Source: Euperipatoides rowelli | Lineage: Eukaryota > Onychophora > Udeonychophora > Euonychophora > Peripatopsidae | DNA length: 10,303 nt | Reading direction: 5' to 3' (one strand) | Assembly: GCA_003024985.2 (NCBI GenBank) | Contig: PXIH01S0012488.1 | Part shown: positions 1 to 7,864 of the stretch, in pieces | How the letters are laid out: the number at the start of each line of letters is the position of its first letter | How positions within the stretch are numbered: the stretch's first letter is position 1 | Program-made: the position numbers and the translations under genes | The notes under the pieces: generated by a model | The model's database searches: none | Told to the model about the DNA's origin: nothing | Seen by the model: only the letters and a program-made list of their open reading frames with translations

Positions 1-60
1 TATCTTTAACATTACTTTCATAATTATTATTTCCTAAACTATCTATTAGGCCTATTTCAT

Positions 61-480
61 TTAAGTCCCTATTCTTTTCAATATGCAGCAAAAAAGGGTA
101 ATATTTATTTAAGCATTGCTAGATGTAGCTGTCAATTTCCTGTTCATTCTGCCATTATGAATAGTTTCAGAATGTCAACCATCTTCAAGTATACTAACCA
201 AAGTCCATAAGTCCTGTATTTTATAAGTTCTTTGGTTTTCATTAACTTGATTTCAATTCTTTCAATGATATCAGAGGATACTTCGTTGAGACATTTCTCC
301 ATTCAAAAGATGTTGAAACAAGCATCGAACTGGGGCTAGATCATTAGTTTCCTCTAGAGGACATATAACTTCTTTTGCTATAATTTTGTTCAACACAGAA
401 GAAATAATCAAATGACCATGGATGGCTCTTGCAAAAGCTTTCCCAGAGAGCATATGCTTAACAGCATTCCCAGCATTCAA
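61..480 (-). pseudogene. Decayed fragment of an uncharacterised repetitive invertebrate protein family
   Basis: Read on the minus strand, 480 to 271 is open and includes AVKHMLSGKAFARAIHGHL and NDLAPVRCLFQHLLNGE. After a frameshift near 275-285, a second frame runs to about 147 with DIIERIEIKL and WLVYLKMVDILKLFIMAE. It then continues through stops as TGN, QLHLAML and ILPFFAAY. The order GKA-x-x-RA-x-x-GH, then W-x-x-Y-x-x-MV, then a TGN(W)-x-LHL block, then a PFFAA block matches my memory of a high-copy hypothetical protein family in invertebrate genomes, whose consensus around the stops is roughly AERTGNW. Stops sit where Arg and Trp codons are expected, as in C-to-T decay. The function of the family is unknown to me. 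There is no true ATG at 480 (the codon is TTG), and I see no clear continuation above 480. I am confident it is an old coding relic, less so of the family. Confidence 0.6.
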
Positions 481-898
481 TATTTAAATAGTGTAAAAAT
501 ATTTCAGCAAGAAAAAAAAGTGACATTTTGTTTCCACAATTAATGTAGAAGTATGGTTAAAACAAACTACAATTCCACAGATTGAACATAATTTAAATAT
601 TAGATTTGTCATTGGCATTCTGCACAATTTTATATGAAAGATAATTTTGTGTAGGAAACTTTATGAAAGAAGTAAAATTTAATTATATATTACACCAGAG
701 AAGATACATGCCAAAATGTGAGTTTTTCTACCACGTAAGGCAGCCAAATTGGAAAATCCATCATATTGGACCTGTGCCAACCCATACATTGGTAGACTTT
801 TCATCACATTGTTTTTCAGACAATTTACAGTAGGAAACAATTAACATAAATTGTTTTACAATTACTTTCAGGCTCAACCACAATTTGACTAGTCTACT
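481..898. other. A+T-rich spacer, nothing recognised
   Basis: No ORF, terminal repeat or RNA-like structure was recognised. It could hold unrecognisable upstream parts of the decayed gene that ends at 480. Confidence 0.5.
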
Positions 899-1160
899 AT
901 ATATATATGGGCATAAAAACACCTCTTAATTCCTCTTATAAAAAAAGGAACAAGAAGTCGGCTATCTTGGAAAAGAACCGAAAGGTGCCAGAAATACCAT
1001 AAGTGGCAAGGGCATAAACATGAAGTTGGATGGGCATAAACTAGAAGTACTGGAGTTATGATGTCATATGCCCATATATGGGCATAAATATACCATATCT
1101 TTAAGAGACAAGAACAGGACGTGCTGATGTCTTGAGAAGACCATTATGGTGCCAGAATCC
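899..1160. repeat. Diverged tandem repeat with four GGGCATAAA words
   Basis: The word GGGCATAAA occurs at 909, 1010, 1032 and 1080. Two long half-units can be aligned. One begins at 909 and runs to GGTGCCAGAA at 984-993. The other begins at 1080 and runs to the same word at 1148-1157. They share ATATATGGGCATAAA at the front and an AAGAA...TCTTG stretch in the middle, with an overall period of about 165-171 bp. The copies at 1010 and 1032 are also two 22-bp tandem units of similar sequence. It may be a satellite remnant or the inside of a non-autonomous element. I do not recognise the family. Confidence 0.6.
1067..1086. repeat. Perfect 20-bp palindrome
   Basis: TATGCCCATATATGGGCATA equals its own reverse complement. 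It arises where a GGGCATAAA word of the surrounding repeat meets an inverted copy, so it may be a head-to-head junction between two repeat units. Confidence 0.9.
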
Positions 1161-1782
1161 ATGTTTTTTTCCTACCGATATTGAAATGTGAGCAATCAGT
1201 TCTTTATTCATGTGTGGAGAGTGCTTGCTCTGTCATTATTATTCATTCAAAATGATTGACTCATCATGAACTACCCAACTAATATATANTAACTGCCTGT
1301 GTGGATCTTCATATATTTTACTAATCCCAATTGTAAATTCAATTCATTCCTATTTGAATATCATCAAATCATAACGAAAGCCTTTAGCTTCAGCCTCAAT
1401 ACCTTTAACAACTGATCAAAACGGATATTTGATCTTTTGATTTCTTTTGTTTTTTTCGTTCCTCATTCAGATGTGCAATACCAACGTTAATTTGTTTGTG
1501 CTCAATGTGTTTTTTGGAATAAAAAAATAAGGTACTGCATTTTTAAAATCATTGCAGTATGCCAACAAATAGATGGACATTGATAAATCTACCAAACATT
1601 GTTTGGTAAATAATAACATTTACAGTATAAGTTTTTCCATCCAAAAAGAGGTGGATCTTTATGCATAACCTTTGACAGAAGGGCTTTCCAAATAACGTGG
1701 GTAGGCAGATAGAAGTCCTCACAACACTTAGGCCTCTTCATCACCTTAGTTCCAAACTAGGATGTAACGTGAATAACCTAAG
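1161..1782. other. Spacer without a recognised gene
   Basis: Unremarkable A+T-rich DNA with one ambiguous base (N) at 1289. It holds a small hairpin, TACCAAAC at 1590-1597 and GTTTGGTA at 1601-1608, around a 3-base loop. The stretch 1640-1780 may include the diverged start of the LINE that is recognisable from about 1783, but I could not read protein there. Confidence 0.5.
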
Positions 1783-1980
1783 GTTATTAAAACAAATAAT
1801 CACTATAGCATTCCTAATCTTGTTCTGACCAATATACGATCCTTAGGAAATAAATTTGATCAAATAGAACTGTCTGTTTTACACTTGAAACCGGACATAG
1901 CTATCTTTGTTGAATTGTGGATCGCCACAGAACGTCTGTATGCTTATAATATTAAAAATTATCCCACTTTTTATAAGGTA

Positions 1981-1995
1981 AGAGAGAGAGAGAGA
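1981..1995. repeat. (AG)n microsatellite inside the LINE remnant
   Basis: A run of seven AG units plus A. The coding frame before it and the one after it differ by one base, so slippage here probably caused, or hides, the frameshift in the endonuclease. Confidence 0.85.
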
Positions 1996-2122
1996 TGATA
2001 AACATCATGGGGGCAGTTTATCTGTTTACATTATAGAAGACATTACAGTCCAGTCAATAAATTATCCTACTGACCCATTTTTGGACCTTCTTACTATTAT
2101 ATTAAGGCCATCTCTAATTCCA

Positions 2123-2158
2123 TGCATAGCACTAATCTCCTGCATAGCACTAATCATG
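2123..2158 (+). repeat. 18-bp tandem duplication within the endonuclease
   Basis: TGCATAGCACTAATC occurs at 2123-2137 and again at 2141-2155. The 18-bp spacing keeps the frame and duplicates six residues (CIALIS then CIALIM) just before the conserved YYPPRDPSH block. Confidence 0.85.
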
Positions 2159-2442
2159 CTCTATTACCCACCAAGAGATCCGAGCCATAATAATTTAATC
2201 AGTTAGGTTGTTAGTGAAATTGACAGACTGCTAACGATTAACTTGACTGCCGTGATTTACATTGCAGGTGATTTCAACGATCTAAACACCCAACCTTTAT
2301 CAAATATGTTTAATTTCAAACAAATAATTAATCTTCTCACCCGCAAAAATGAAACATTGAAAAATGCTTCACCAATTCCCCATTCAAATATTTAATTTCA
2401 TCTCTTCCTCCAATAGCAACAAGTGATCACAACCTTATAANC

Positions 2443-2541
2443 ATAGGGCCCCCTGACCCCATGGGGACCTAAAATCCTGAAAAAAACCCAAATCCGTCCT
2501 GGCTAAAGTCCCAATCTAGCCGGATTTGGGGTCCTATACTG
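2443..2541. mobile_element. Small GC-rich foldback, probable transposon end
   Basis: A GC-rich patch in A+T-rich DNA. CCCAAATCCG at 2487-2496 pairs perfectly with CGGATTTGGG at 2521-2530 around a 24-base loop. The outer words ATAGGGCCCC (2443-2452) and GGGGTCCTAT (2528-2537) are inverted with one mismatch, though they share bases with the inner stem. CCCCATGGGG at 2457-2466 is a further palindrome. Read on the minus strand the right edge begins TA-CAGTATAGGACCCC, which looks like a terminal repeat next to a TA target. It abuts the point where the LINE stops and the N at 2441. The family is not recognised. Confidence 0.45.
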
Positions 2542-2753
2542 TACTAATGTTTTTTACATCATTGTTTTTACCTCAACCTTGGCTATAACATCAATATTTT
2601 TATCCTTTTCTTCTATTATTGTCATTTTATTTTGCTTTAGTGTCTCTAACTGTAATGATACTAGGCTTGCATCTAACTAAATGCTAAAATATAAATAATA
2701 ATAAAAAAATACTTTATTTGCCAATCAGGAAGTCATTAAGCAGTAAATAAATA

Positions 2754-2851
2754 CAGTATTTGATTTAAAAAATGTACTTTTTTAATAATTAAAATTGGTT
2801 ATAACAACACAAGTTTATAACATATAAATTTGTTATAATCAAGTTTTACTG
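2754..2851. mobile_element. Possible 98-bp TA-flanked mini-transposon (pogo/Tigger-like end)
   Basis: TACAGTA begins at 2752 and TACTGTA ends at 2853, so CAGTA...TACTG lies between TA dinucleotides. On the minus strand the right end reads CAGTAAAACTTGATTATAAC, which resembles the CAGTAAAACCTCG-ATAAC ends common in pogo/Tigger-type mini-elements. The left end (CAGTATTTGATTTAAAA) matches it only if a 4-base gap is allowed. TTATAAC words repeat inside. It is too short to encode anything. The call is tentative because short inverted words arise easily in A+T-rich DNA. Confidence 0.4.
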
Positions 2852-2853
2852 TA

Positions 2854-3824
2854 TAAATATTTTTAGGGTTAAGCTCTCTTTTTTTAATATAAAAGATTTA
2901 AATAAAAAAAATTTGGTAAAAATAAATAAATATTGAAACTAAAAGTATATTTTTTAAACAAAGTAATAACTGTGACAAACGTGTAAAAAAATAATCCTCG
3001 TTGATATCATTGATTTAGAGAAAACTATTCTTAAAGTTTTTATAGATTGGTATTTTTTTTCAACCAAATTTTATTTTTTTAAAAAAAACCTCTTGTTAAA
3101 AATAGGTCATCATAGATTTTAATAAAACGGCATAAATAATAAAAAATGTACTGAGTGAGACTTCAAATAGAGAATTTATTAGGATAACAAAGACAAATTA
3201 ATTTCTTACAATAAACATTGTTTGGCGCATAAATTATGAAAAGGAATTCCATTGATTATCTATCATCATTGTGCAAGACTAATTAATCTCAAAATTAATT
3301 ATTGATTTATTAATAAAATTGACAACATTTTTTTAAACATAATTTATTTTACAAATCTCCATTGAAACTTTATGAGTTTTAAAAATGTAATAATTTGATA
3401 ATAGGAGAGAAAGAATGATATTGTTATATAAAACATTCAAATAATTTTTTTAAAAAAAATTGTTCTCTGTGTGTCATTTAAATAAAAATAAAACATTTCA
3501 TATGTATTTATATCCGCATAATAATTTTTATCCATTGAGATTTTGTTTTCAATTTATTTATTGTAGATTATTAATAATTAAGCAGACTTAAGCAAACTAA
3601 CATTTTTTTTCCAATATCATTTATTTTTATTTTAATTAAAAATTGAAATTTTTACTCCACAAAATAAAATTCGAATTACTGTAAATAATTGACAAAGTTT
3701 TAAGTTTTCTTATAGAAACAGTGGCATAGCCAGAAAGGGGGTGATTCTAGGGTGGTTCTTGATCCTGACTACTTTATGGTGGCAGGTGCCTGGGTAGAGT
3801 AGGACAAATGAGTAATCTGGAAAC
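2854..3824. other. Very A+T-rich spacer without a gene
   Basis: Dominated by A/T runs, with no ORF or convincing repeat seen. The last 100 bases (about 3719-3824) are less A+T-rich. Read on the minus strand they may be the tail after the Gypsy integrase, with Pro/Arg-like codons and stops, but this is not secure. Confidence 0.5.
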
Positions 3825-4310
3825 TCATTGTTTTTTATGCCTGTTCGCCGTGCGTCCATCTTCCAACTGAATTAGATAAATCACAGGTTTTTTTTTTTGT
3901 ACATGTACTCTTTTCCAGCTACAGGGTGCATGCTTGCATTTGGAGAATGTCTTTGAAAGTAAATATTCTACTACCTCAAAGGTTTGGAACCCTTGAGTTA
4001 GGTCTATGTAGCATGTATGTTTGCTTGCAGTGTTTGGTTGCTTCATCAGTTGTAGTTGCTTACTTAAGAACAGTTCGGATGGTGGTTTCCTAGTAGTTGT
4101 TCAAGACATAGTACTATATGTGAACAATAGATCGTTCATAAGGTCAGATTTGTGTGGGCATCAATTTGTGTATAAAATTCTTAAAGACCAGTACATTCAA
4201 ACATTTCAGCCTAGCCGTTAGATGCTGAATGAAAAGGAGGGTGAAGATATGATGGATACCATGGTTTGTGCAATAAAGCAGTAGATCATTTATTTTACAT
4301 ATAAATCCTA
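3825..4310 (-). pseudogene. Ty3/Gypsy retrotransposon integrase, C-terminal half, degraded
   Basis: This is the remains of the enzyme that inserts the retrotransposon DNA into the host genome. Reading leftwards on the minus strand, DLLLYCTNHGIHHIFT (about 4296-4237) is the stretch before the catalytic Glu. After a one-base shift, FHSASNG-stop-AE at about 4231-4205 matches the YHPxSNGxAE block, with the catalytic Glu codon at 4207-4205 and a TAG at 4213-4211. STMS-stop-TTTRKPPSELFLSKQL (about 4111-4055) matches the conserved TPHxTTGxPPSELxxGRxL region. The final frame, open from 4046 to the TGA at 3827-3825, ends with SWKRVHVQKKKPVIYLIQLE followed by DGRTANRH, the GPY/F-type C-terminal module. 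Several stops and frameshifts make it inactive. No protease, reverse transcriptase or long terminal repeat was found, so it is an isolated fragment. Confidence 0.82.
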
Positions 4311-4456
4311 ATTATAAGCCCGTTTGCCAATCCAAGAAATATTTCTATTAGCTTTCCTACAGATATAATCAGATTTTGGAAGGTATTTAACTTTTGTTTA
4401 TCTAATTTAAGATCAGTAAACGTTTTCATAAAAAAATGTACGGTGAAATGGGCAAA

Positions 4457-4552
4457 ATGGCGGATCCAGCGTCTATCTCAAATTTAATCAGTCTATTATT
4501 AACTTTAATGTCAATAAAGAATGGTTGGATAGACTCGCCATCTATGAACTAA
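4457..4552 (+). CDS. Possible 31-residue small ORF
   Basis: An ATG in good eukaryotic context (CAAAATGGCG) opens a 31-codon frame beginning MADPASISNLISLLL and ending SPSMN before TAA at 4550. The first 25 bases hold three CpG sites, which is unusual for this window. There is no homology I recognise, and an ORF this short is expected by chance. It could be a leftover first exon or nothing. Confidence 0.12.
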   Translation: MADPASISNLISLLLTLMSIKNGWIDSPSMN

Positions 4553-4904
4553 ATTTAAAATCTTAAATACTACATTTGTTGACTTAGTGATTATTTTCGC
4601 AATGTCTACAACCTTAGGTTTACTGTTGGGATTTTTTTTCCATCTTCAAAGTTTTTAATATTTGTCTTTACTGATTTTTTTTTTTAGCTAAGCAGATTGA
4701 AATGATATCACTTTTTTTTTTTCAATAATAACACTACATGCCCTAGTATTTGCATATTGTCAAAGAATCAGAGGACCACAATGATAGCAAGTGTCATTAG
4801 TAGATTTTGGTTATTTAAATTTAATTCCAATTTTGCAAATTTCACTCAGATGAATCAATTGCAGAATTTGCCGCAATATTAACGAAACAGGATAAACTGT
4901 TTGC
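4553..4904. other. Spacer without a recognised gene
   Basis: A+T-rich with poly-T tracts near 4632, 4674 and 4710. No coding sequence or repeat was recognised. Confidence 0.5.
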
Positions 4905-5055
4905 AAAACTAATTCAAATCACAGAAATGGCATTTAAAGACTCACATACACTGTCAAATAATCAGACAATTTCCTCTGGAATCATCAGATTATAGAGAGT
5001 GTATGCAAGCCTTTAATTACCATTTCTGTGATTGATGCTATTTGAATTAGTTTAT
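4905..5055. repeat. Long imperfect palindrome (foldback), about 151 bp
   Basis: The left arm holds AACTAATTCAAAT, CACAGAAATGG, TTAAAG, CATACACT and TAATCAG in order. The right arm holds their reverse complements in reverse order: CTGATGATT-like sequence, AGTGTATG, CTTTAA, CCATTTCTGTG and ATTTGAATTAGTT. An extra 8 bases (ATTGATGCT region, about 5031-5039) interrupt the outer right arm. The loop is roughly 20 bases near 4965-4984. It could be a foldback mini-element or an old inverted duplication. Confidence 0.8.
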
Positions 5056-5086
5056 AATGATGTATCATCTTCTGACAAAAGTCTTT

Positions 5087-5227
5087 TTTGAGCTGTGGGG
5101 TTTGCAATGCCAAAGAAGAATTGATCGGCTAAATGTACATATATCCAAGTCATCTTTATACAAACAGTTTGTACTAAGTTACCTTAATGCTGCAGCAACT
5201 CGTCTGGTTTTTGATTTTGCTTCATAG
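5087..5227 (+). pseudogene. Probable LINE reverse transcriptase C-terminal scrap
   Basis: One frame is open from about 5087 to TAG at 5225. It reads FELWGLQCQRRIDRLN and, after about 15 unrelated residues, YLNAAATRLVFDFAS. CR1/L2-type reverse transcriptases carry a block of the form LLxGLPxxxxxRLQxVQNAAARLV near the end of the domain, and both halves of that block are visible here. The extra residues between RLN and NAAA contain a small palindrome, TACAAACAGTTTGTA at 5159-5173, and may be an insertion. The same strand and likely clade as the endonuclease remnant at 1783-2436 suggest one original insertion. The match is short, so the call is moderate. Confidence 0.45.
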
Positions 5228-6273
5228 TTTAATTCTTTCCACTCTAATATTAATTTAAGGGGGAAATGTTTGTCCAATATTTGCAATAATTCCACTGATT
5301 TGGGTTCGATGTTGTATTAAACCACACACTAAATTAAACGTAGACGTGCTGATAAGTGATAATACACACATAGCTTTCAATTTTTCTCTACCTTATTAGC
5401 TATTACAGAAGAGTTCTACTAGTGCTTAATAAAGTCACATACTGTATAGTGTAGCTTAATCTTAATATATGACAGAATGTAACATAGATAAGTATGTAGA
5501 TAGGTGGGGATGTAAAATTCTTATAGCAATGTTAAAAATAAAAATAAAGTAATTTAATTTATTATTATTATTTTGTTTATACAATAATCAAGTACATTAC
5601 ATAATCATTAGCTCCACAGGATATACAACTATTTACATAACACATAAACAAATATAAGGAGACACATTAAAGGGAAAAAATAATAAATGAAATTATAAAG
5701 TTTTACATATATTATTGTTAATAGCGTCAACCATCATAGGAATAGGAGATACCTGATATCATTTAGTTATCTATTTAGGGGTACATGGCAAAGTTGCAGA
5801 ATGAGTTAACCTTTCCAGCTTATTTAACACAAATAAAGACTAAAATTTAAAAAAATTTTAAGGTTGGGGATGAATTAGGGAAGAGGTAAATAGCTAAATT
5901 TTATCCTGACAGATTAATATAAACATCATTGGATGTTTATATTGATAGTTTATAGATTTATTTATATCAGCAGATTTTTTACTGGCTCAGTTAAACTAGA
6001 CTTTGACCGGTTTAGCCCCTTTCCCAAGCTTTTTTTCTGCCCTTTCGAACCTGTACATACCAAACAAATCTGACATATCAAAAACAAATTTGCTACCATT
6101 CAAAATTATTATAATAAATTTTCAGAAATTATTTTTAGGAAATTAAAATAATAATCTGTAATTTGTTTAAATTTGTGTTGTTAATGAAATATTAAATATA
6201 GTGGTCATTCAGACATTTATTATCAATAGGATTGCAATAAAATGATACCTTAACTTTAATCCCACAATGACAT
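5228..6273. other. A+T-rich spacer with one strong small hairpin
   Basis: No gene was recognised. AATATAAACATC at 5916-5927 and GATGTTTATATT at 5932-5943 form a perfect 12-bp stem around a 4-base loop. With no coding or promoter context I assign it no function. Confidence 0.55.
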
Positions 6274-6351
6274 TAAGTCAATACAATAAGAGCTAACCCT
6301 AAGTCAATACAATAAGAGCTAACCCTAAGTCAATACAATAAGAGCTAACTC
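6274..6351 (+). repeat. 26-bp tandem repeat, three copies
   Basis: The 26-bp unit TAAGTCAATACAATAAGAGC followed by TAACCC occurs at 6274-6299 and 6300-6325, identical. The third copy at 6326-6351 has one change (CTCT for CCCT). A fourth begins at 6352 but decays after about 10 bases. Near identity implies recent expansion. Confidence 0.95.
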
Positions 6352-6559
6352 TAAGTCAGTAGAAATATTAAACTTCAGCCTTACAACATTAAAGGTGAGA
6401 AGTCATGGTCGATAAATCTCTGAAAATTAGGAGAATTTGATTCCTGCGATAAATTCTCTCATGTGTGTCATACATTCTCTAGAGAAAACTGACATGAAAG
6501 ATAATTCTCCGATAAATGACAGAAGTAGACTAAACCTCTACTTTTTGATAATTTATCTT

Positions 6560-6614
6560 TCAAGAATTAGATCACAGCCAATCACCAATGACATGAACAC
6601 GTGACTCACCAAAC
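6560..6614 (+). promoter_or_regulatory. Promoter-like CCAAT and E-box cluster
   Basis: GCCAATCACCAATGAC at 6577-6592 holds two CCAAT-type words and ACGTGAC near 6599-6605 contains an E-box core (CACGTG). They lie just before the ATG at 6615. The arrangement is typical of a compact promoter, but the motifs are short and no transcript evidence exists. Confidence 0.35.
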
Positions 6615-6722
6615 ATGGCAGGAAAATATGAAAAAAATCCATTAGAAGGTGGAGTTATGAATGAAGAAACCATGAAATTAATAGATGTTGAAAATATCAT
6701 TGTTTATACAATCATCATCTGA
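6615..6722 (+). pseudogene. Short ORF start, possible second protein of a Harbinger-like element
   Basis: A 35-codon frame begins MAGKYEKNPLEGGVMNEET and continues MKLIDVENII to TGA at 6720-6722. Another frame continues at 6711 with NHHLSEYPDKALKKMVL. The segment GGVMNEETMKLIDV is weakly like the start of the Myb/SANT-like DNA-binding protein that accompanies Harbinger transposases (W-x-x-EET-x-x-LI), but the key Trp is absent. The neighbours are the promoter-like cluster upstream and the facing ORF start at 6885. I infer a truncated N-terminus; it may equally be chance. Confidence 0.25.
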
Positions 6723-6801
6723 GTGAATATCCTGATAAAGCGTTAAAAAAAATGGTCCTATAACCCATTGGTGTCACATTTATCACCAAATAATTGTTTC
6801 T

Positions 6802-6885
6802 TCATAGTCTTTTCATCTTCACTAACAAAGTTAACATTGCCAAACTGGAACCAATAGTAATAGCATCCTCATCATCACTATCCAT
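6802..6885 (-). pseudogene. Possible N-terminus of a Harbinger-like transposase
   Basis: On the minus strand an ATG at 6885-6883 opens 27 codons, MDSDDEDAITIGSSLAMLTL and then LVKMKRL, before TGA at 6802. PIF/Harbinger transposases of invertebrates often begin with an acidic MxSDDED-like stretch, a hydrophobic segment and then a basic patch followed by a W-V-x-P-type block; the first three can be seen here. The frame lies open for a further 38 codons before the ATG, but I place the start at the ATG because a TATA box lies about 75 bases upstream of it. The nuclease domain is missing, so this is at most a relic. Weak evidence, mainly pattern memory. Confidence 0.3.
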
Positions 6886-6956
6886 TGTATTTAAAATGAT
6901 CCAGTTAGACAGCAGGAAGTACAAAAGATCAGGGAAGATGGCCAGGGAAGAACAAA

Positions 6957-6968
6957 GGTATATAAAGG
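6957..6968 (-). promoter_or_regulatory. TATA box for the minus-strand ORF at 6885
   Basis: Minus-strand CCCTTTATATACC ends about 72 bases before the ATG at 6885. With transcription starting about 30 bases downstream, the leader would be about 45 bases. This is a typical spacing for a compact transposon promoter. Confidence 0.35.
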
Positions 6969-7080
6969 GGAAAGGATTATTGATACCTTGCTTTGACAAT
7001 GCCTTCTCTCAGCTACTTAATATACTGTGTGGCTTTATAGACATCCAGACATATTATTCTCAAAATAAAGAGTTAATCCT

Positions 7081-7253
7081 ATTGCTCAGAAAGATGATCA
7101 ATGTAATCAGTTCTAACAAATAGATTTCATAACTGCTTCTGTTATTTAAAGTAATTTGATTAGCAATTTGCTAATCAAATTACAATTAGTAATAAAAGCT
7201 GTTATGAAATCTATTTGTTAGAACAAATTAATTTGATCATCTTTCTGATCAAT
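7081..7253. repeat. 173-bp palindrome with perfectly registered arms
   Basis: The sequence is symmetrical about base 7167 with no gaps in the arms. The core 7151-7183 (GTAATTTGATTAGC and its complement) has 16-bp perfect arms around one central base. GTTCTAACAAATAGATTTCA and the next three bases, at 7110-7132, pair exactly with 7202-7224. CAGAAAGATGATCA at 7087-7100 pairs exactly with 7234-7247. By hand I count roughly a dozen mismatches over 86-bp arms. Such a structure could extrude as a cruciform. It may be a foldback transposon or the product of template switching. Confidence 0.92.
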
Positions 7254-7502
7254 ACTAGGTAAGATAGATATTTATATTACCTACTAGTGCTGTTATTATT
7301 ATTATTATATTTATTGGTAATGAAAACATATATGGTACATCATGATATAATGCACAAAATAAATTTCATTCACTTCTATAAAATCCTAGCCCAATTAAGG
7401 ATAAGGATTTAAATCCTAATAAATTAAATCAATTCCAATGACTAGATAGAATATGCAAAAATAAACATAATAAAGCTGACAAACATTTCAGGTCAAAATA
7501 CC
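7254..7502. other. Spacer with short repeats
   Basis: Holds a (TTA)n run near 7293-7308 and a perfect 14-bp palindrome AGGATTTAAATCCT at 7404-7417. No gene was recognised. Confidence 0.5.
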
Positions 7503-7864
7503 TTAACCCTTTCCACTCCACCTATTTTCTGAAAATGTGGATGCTACCACTCCACACACCTAAAAAAATTTTTTTTTTTTTTAAATTTCGTTTAGAAATG
7601 AAGAAAAAATGATTTTAAAATAGTTTACATGAATATCTAATGATTTTTTGAAAATATGCAGGGATAATTATGCCTATGGTATAGGCTACCATATTTATCA
7701 AATTTTTGAATTTAAGGTGGCCGAATAAAAATATTATAAAACAAATAAGAATAAAATTATACATTTTTAAAATCAAAATTTAATGCAAATTTTAAAAATA
7801 CAAACAAAAAAAAATGTGTGTCAAACAGAAAAGCCACTATAAGGGTTAATATAAGAAATTTGGG

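Larger units (their letters stand above)
1783..2436 (+). pseudogene. LINE (CR1/L2-like) endonuclease domain, degraded
   Basis: This is the remains of an apurinic-type endonuclease domain of a non-LTR retrotransposon, the enzyme that nicks target DNA for reverse transcription. The first frame (to 1995) reads PNLVLTNIRSLGNKFDQIEL and then LKPDIAIFVELWI, the usual N-terminal blocks (N-x-RSL-x-NK-x-D and PDI-x-x-x-E-x-W, with the catalytic Glu). After a frameshift at a GA repeat, the second frame runs from 1994 to a TAA at 2393, with GGSLSVYI, LYYPPRDPSHNNLIS, one internal TAG at 2204, then IAGDFNDLNT, the conserved GDFN motif. A third frame at 2407-2436 gives LPPIATSDHNLI, the final SDH motif. 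The whole endonuclease is represented but no reverse transcriptase follows. CR1/L2-like is my best clade guess; RTE or another APE-type clade is less likely. Confidence 0.85.

Noticed and set aside
3719-3733. CAGTGGCATAGCCAG resembles a hAT-type terminal repeat
   Set aside because: No matching inverted end or 8-bp target duplication was found, and it may belong to the tail of the Gypsy fragment on the minus strand.
4021-4221. Plus-strand 66-codon ORF
   Set aside because: It lies opposite the recognisable Gypsy integrase remnant and shows no protein features of its own.
5300-5310. GGGTTCGATG resembles a tRNA B box
   Set aside because: No A box, cloverleaf or terminator lies at the right spacing.
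6294-6330. CCCTAA words like telomere repeats
   Set aside because: They occur only once per 26-bp minisatellite unit and are not in a 6-bp array.
6794-7123. Plus-strand 109-codon ORF, the longest in the window
   Set aside because: It starts at TTG rather than ATG, runs across a TATA-like site and into one arm of the palindrome, and is low-complexity in places. I judge it a chance opening.
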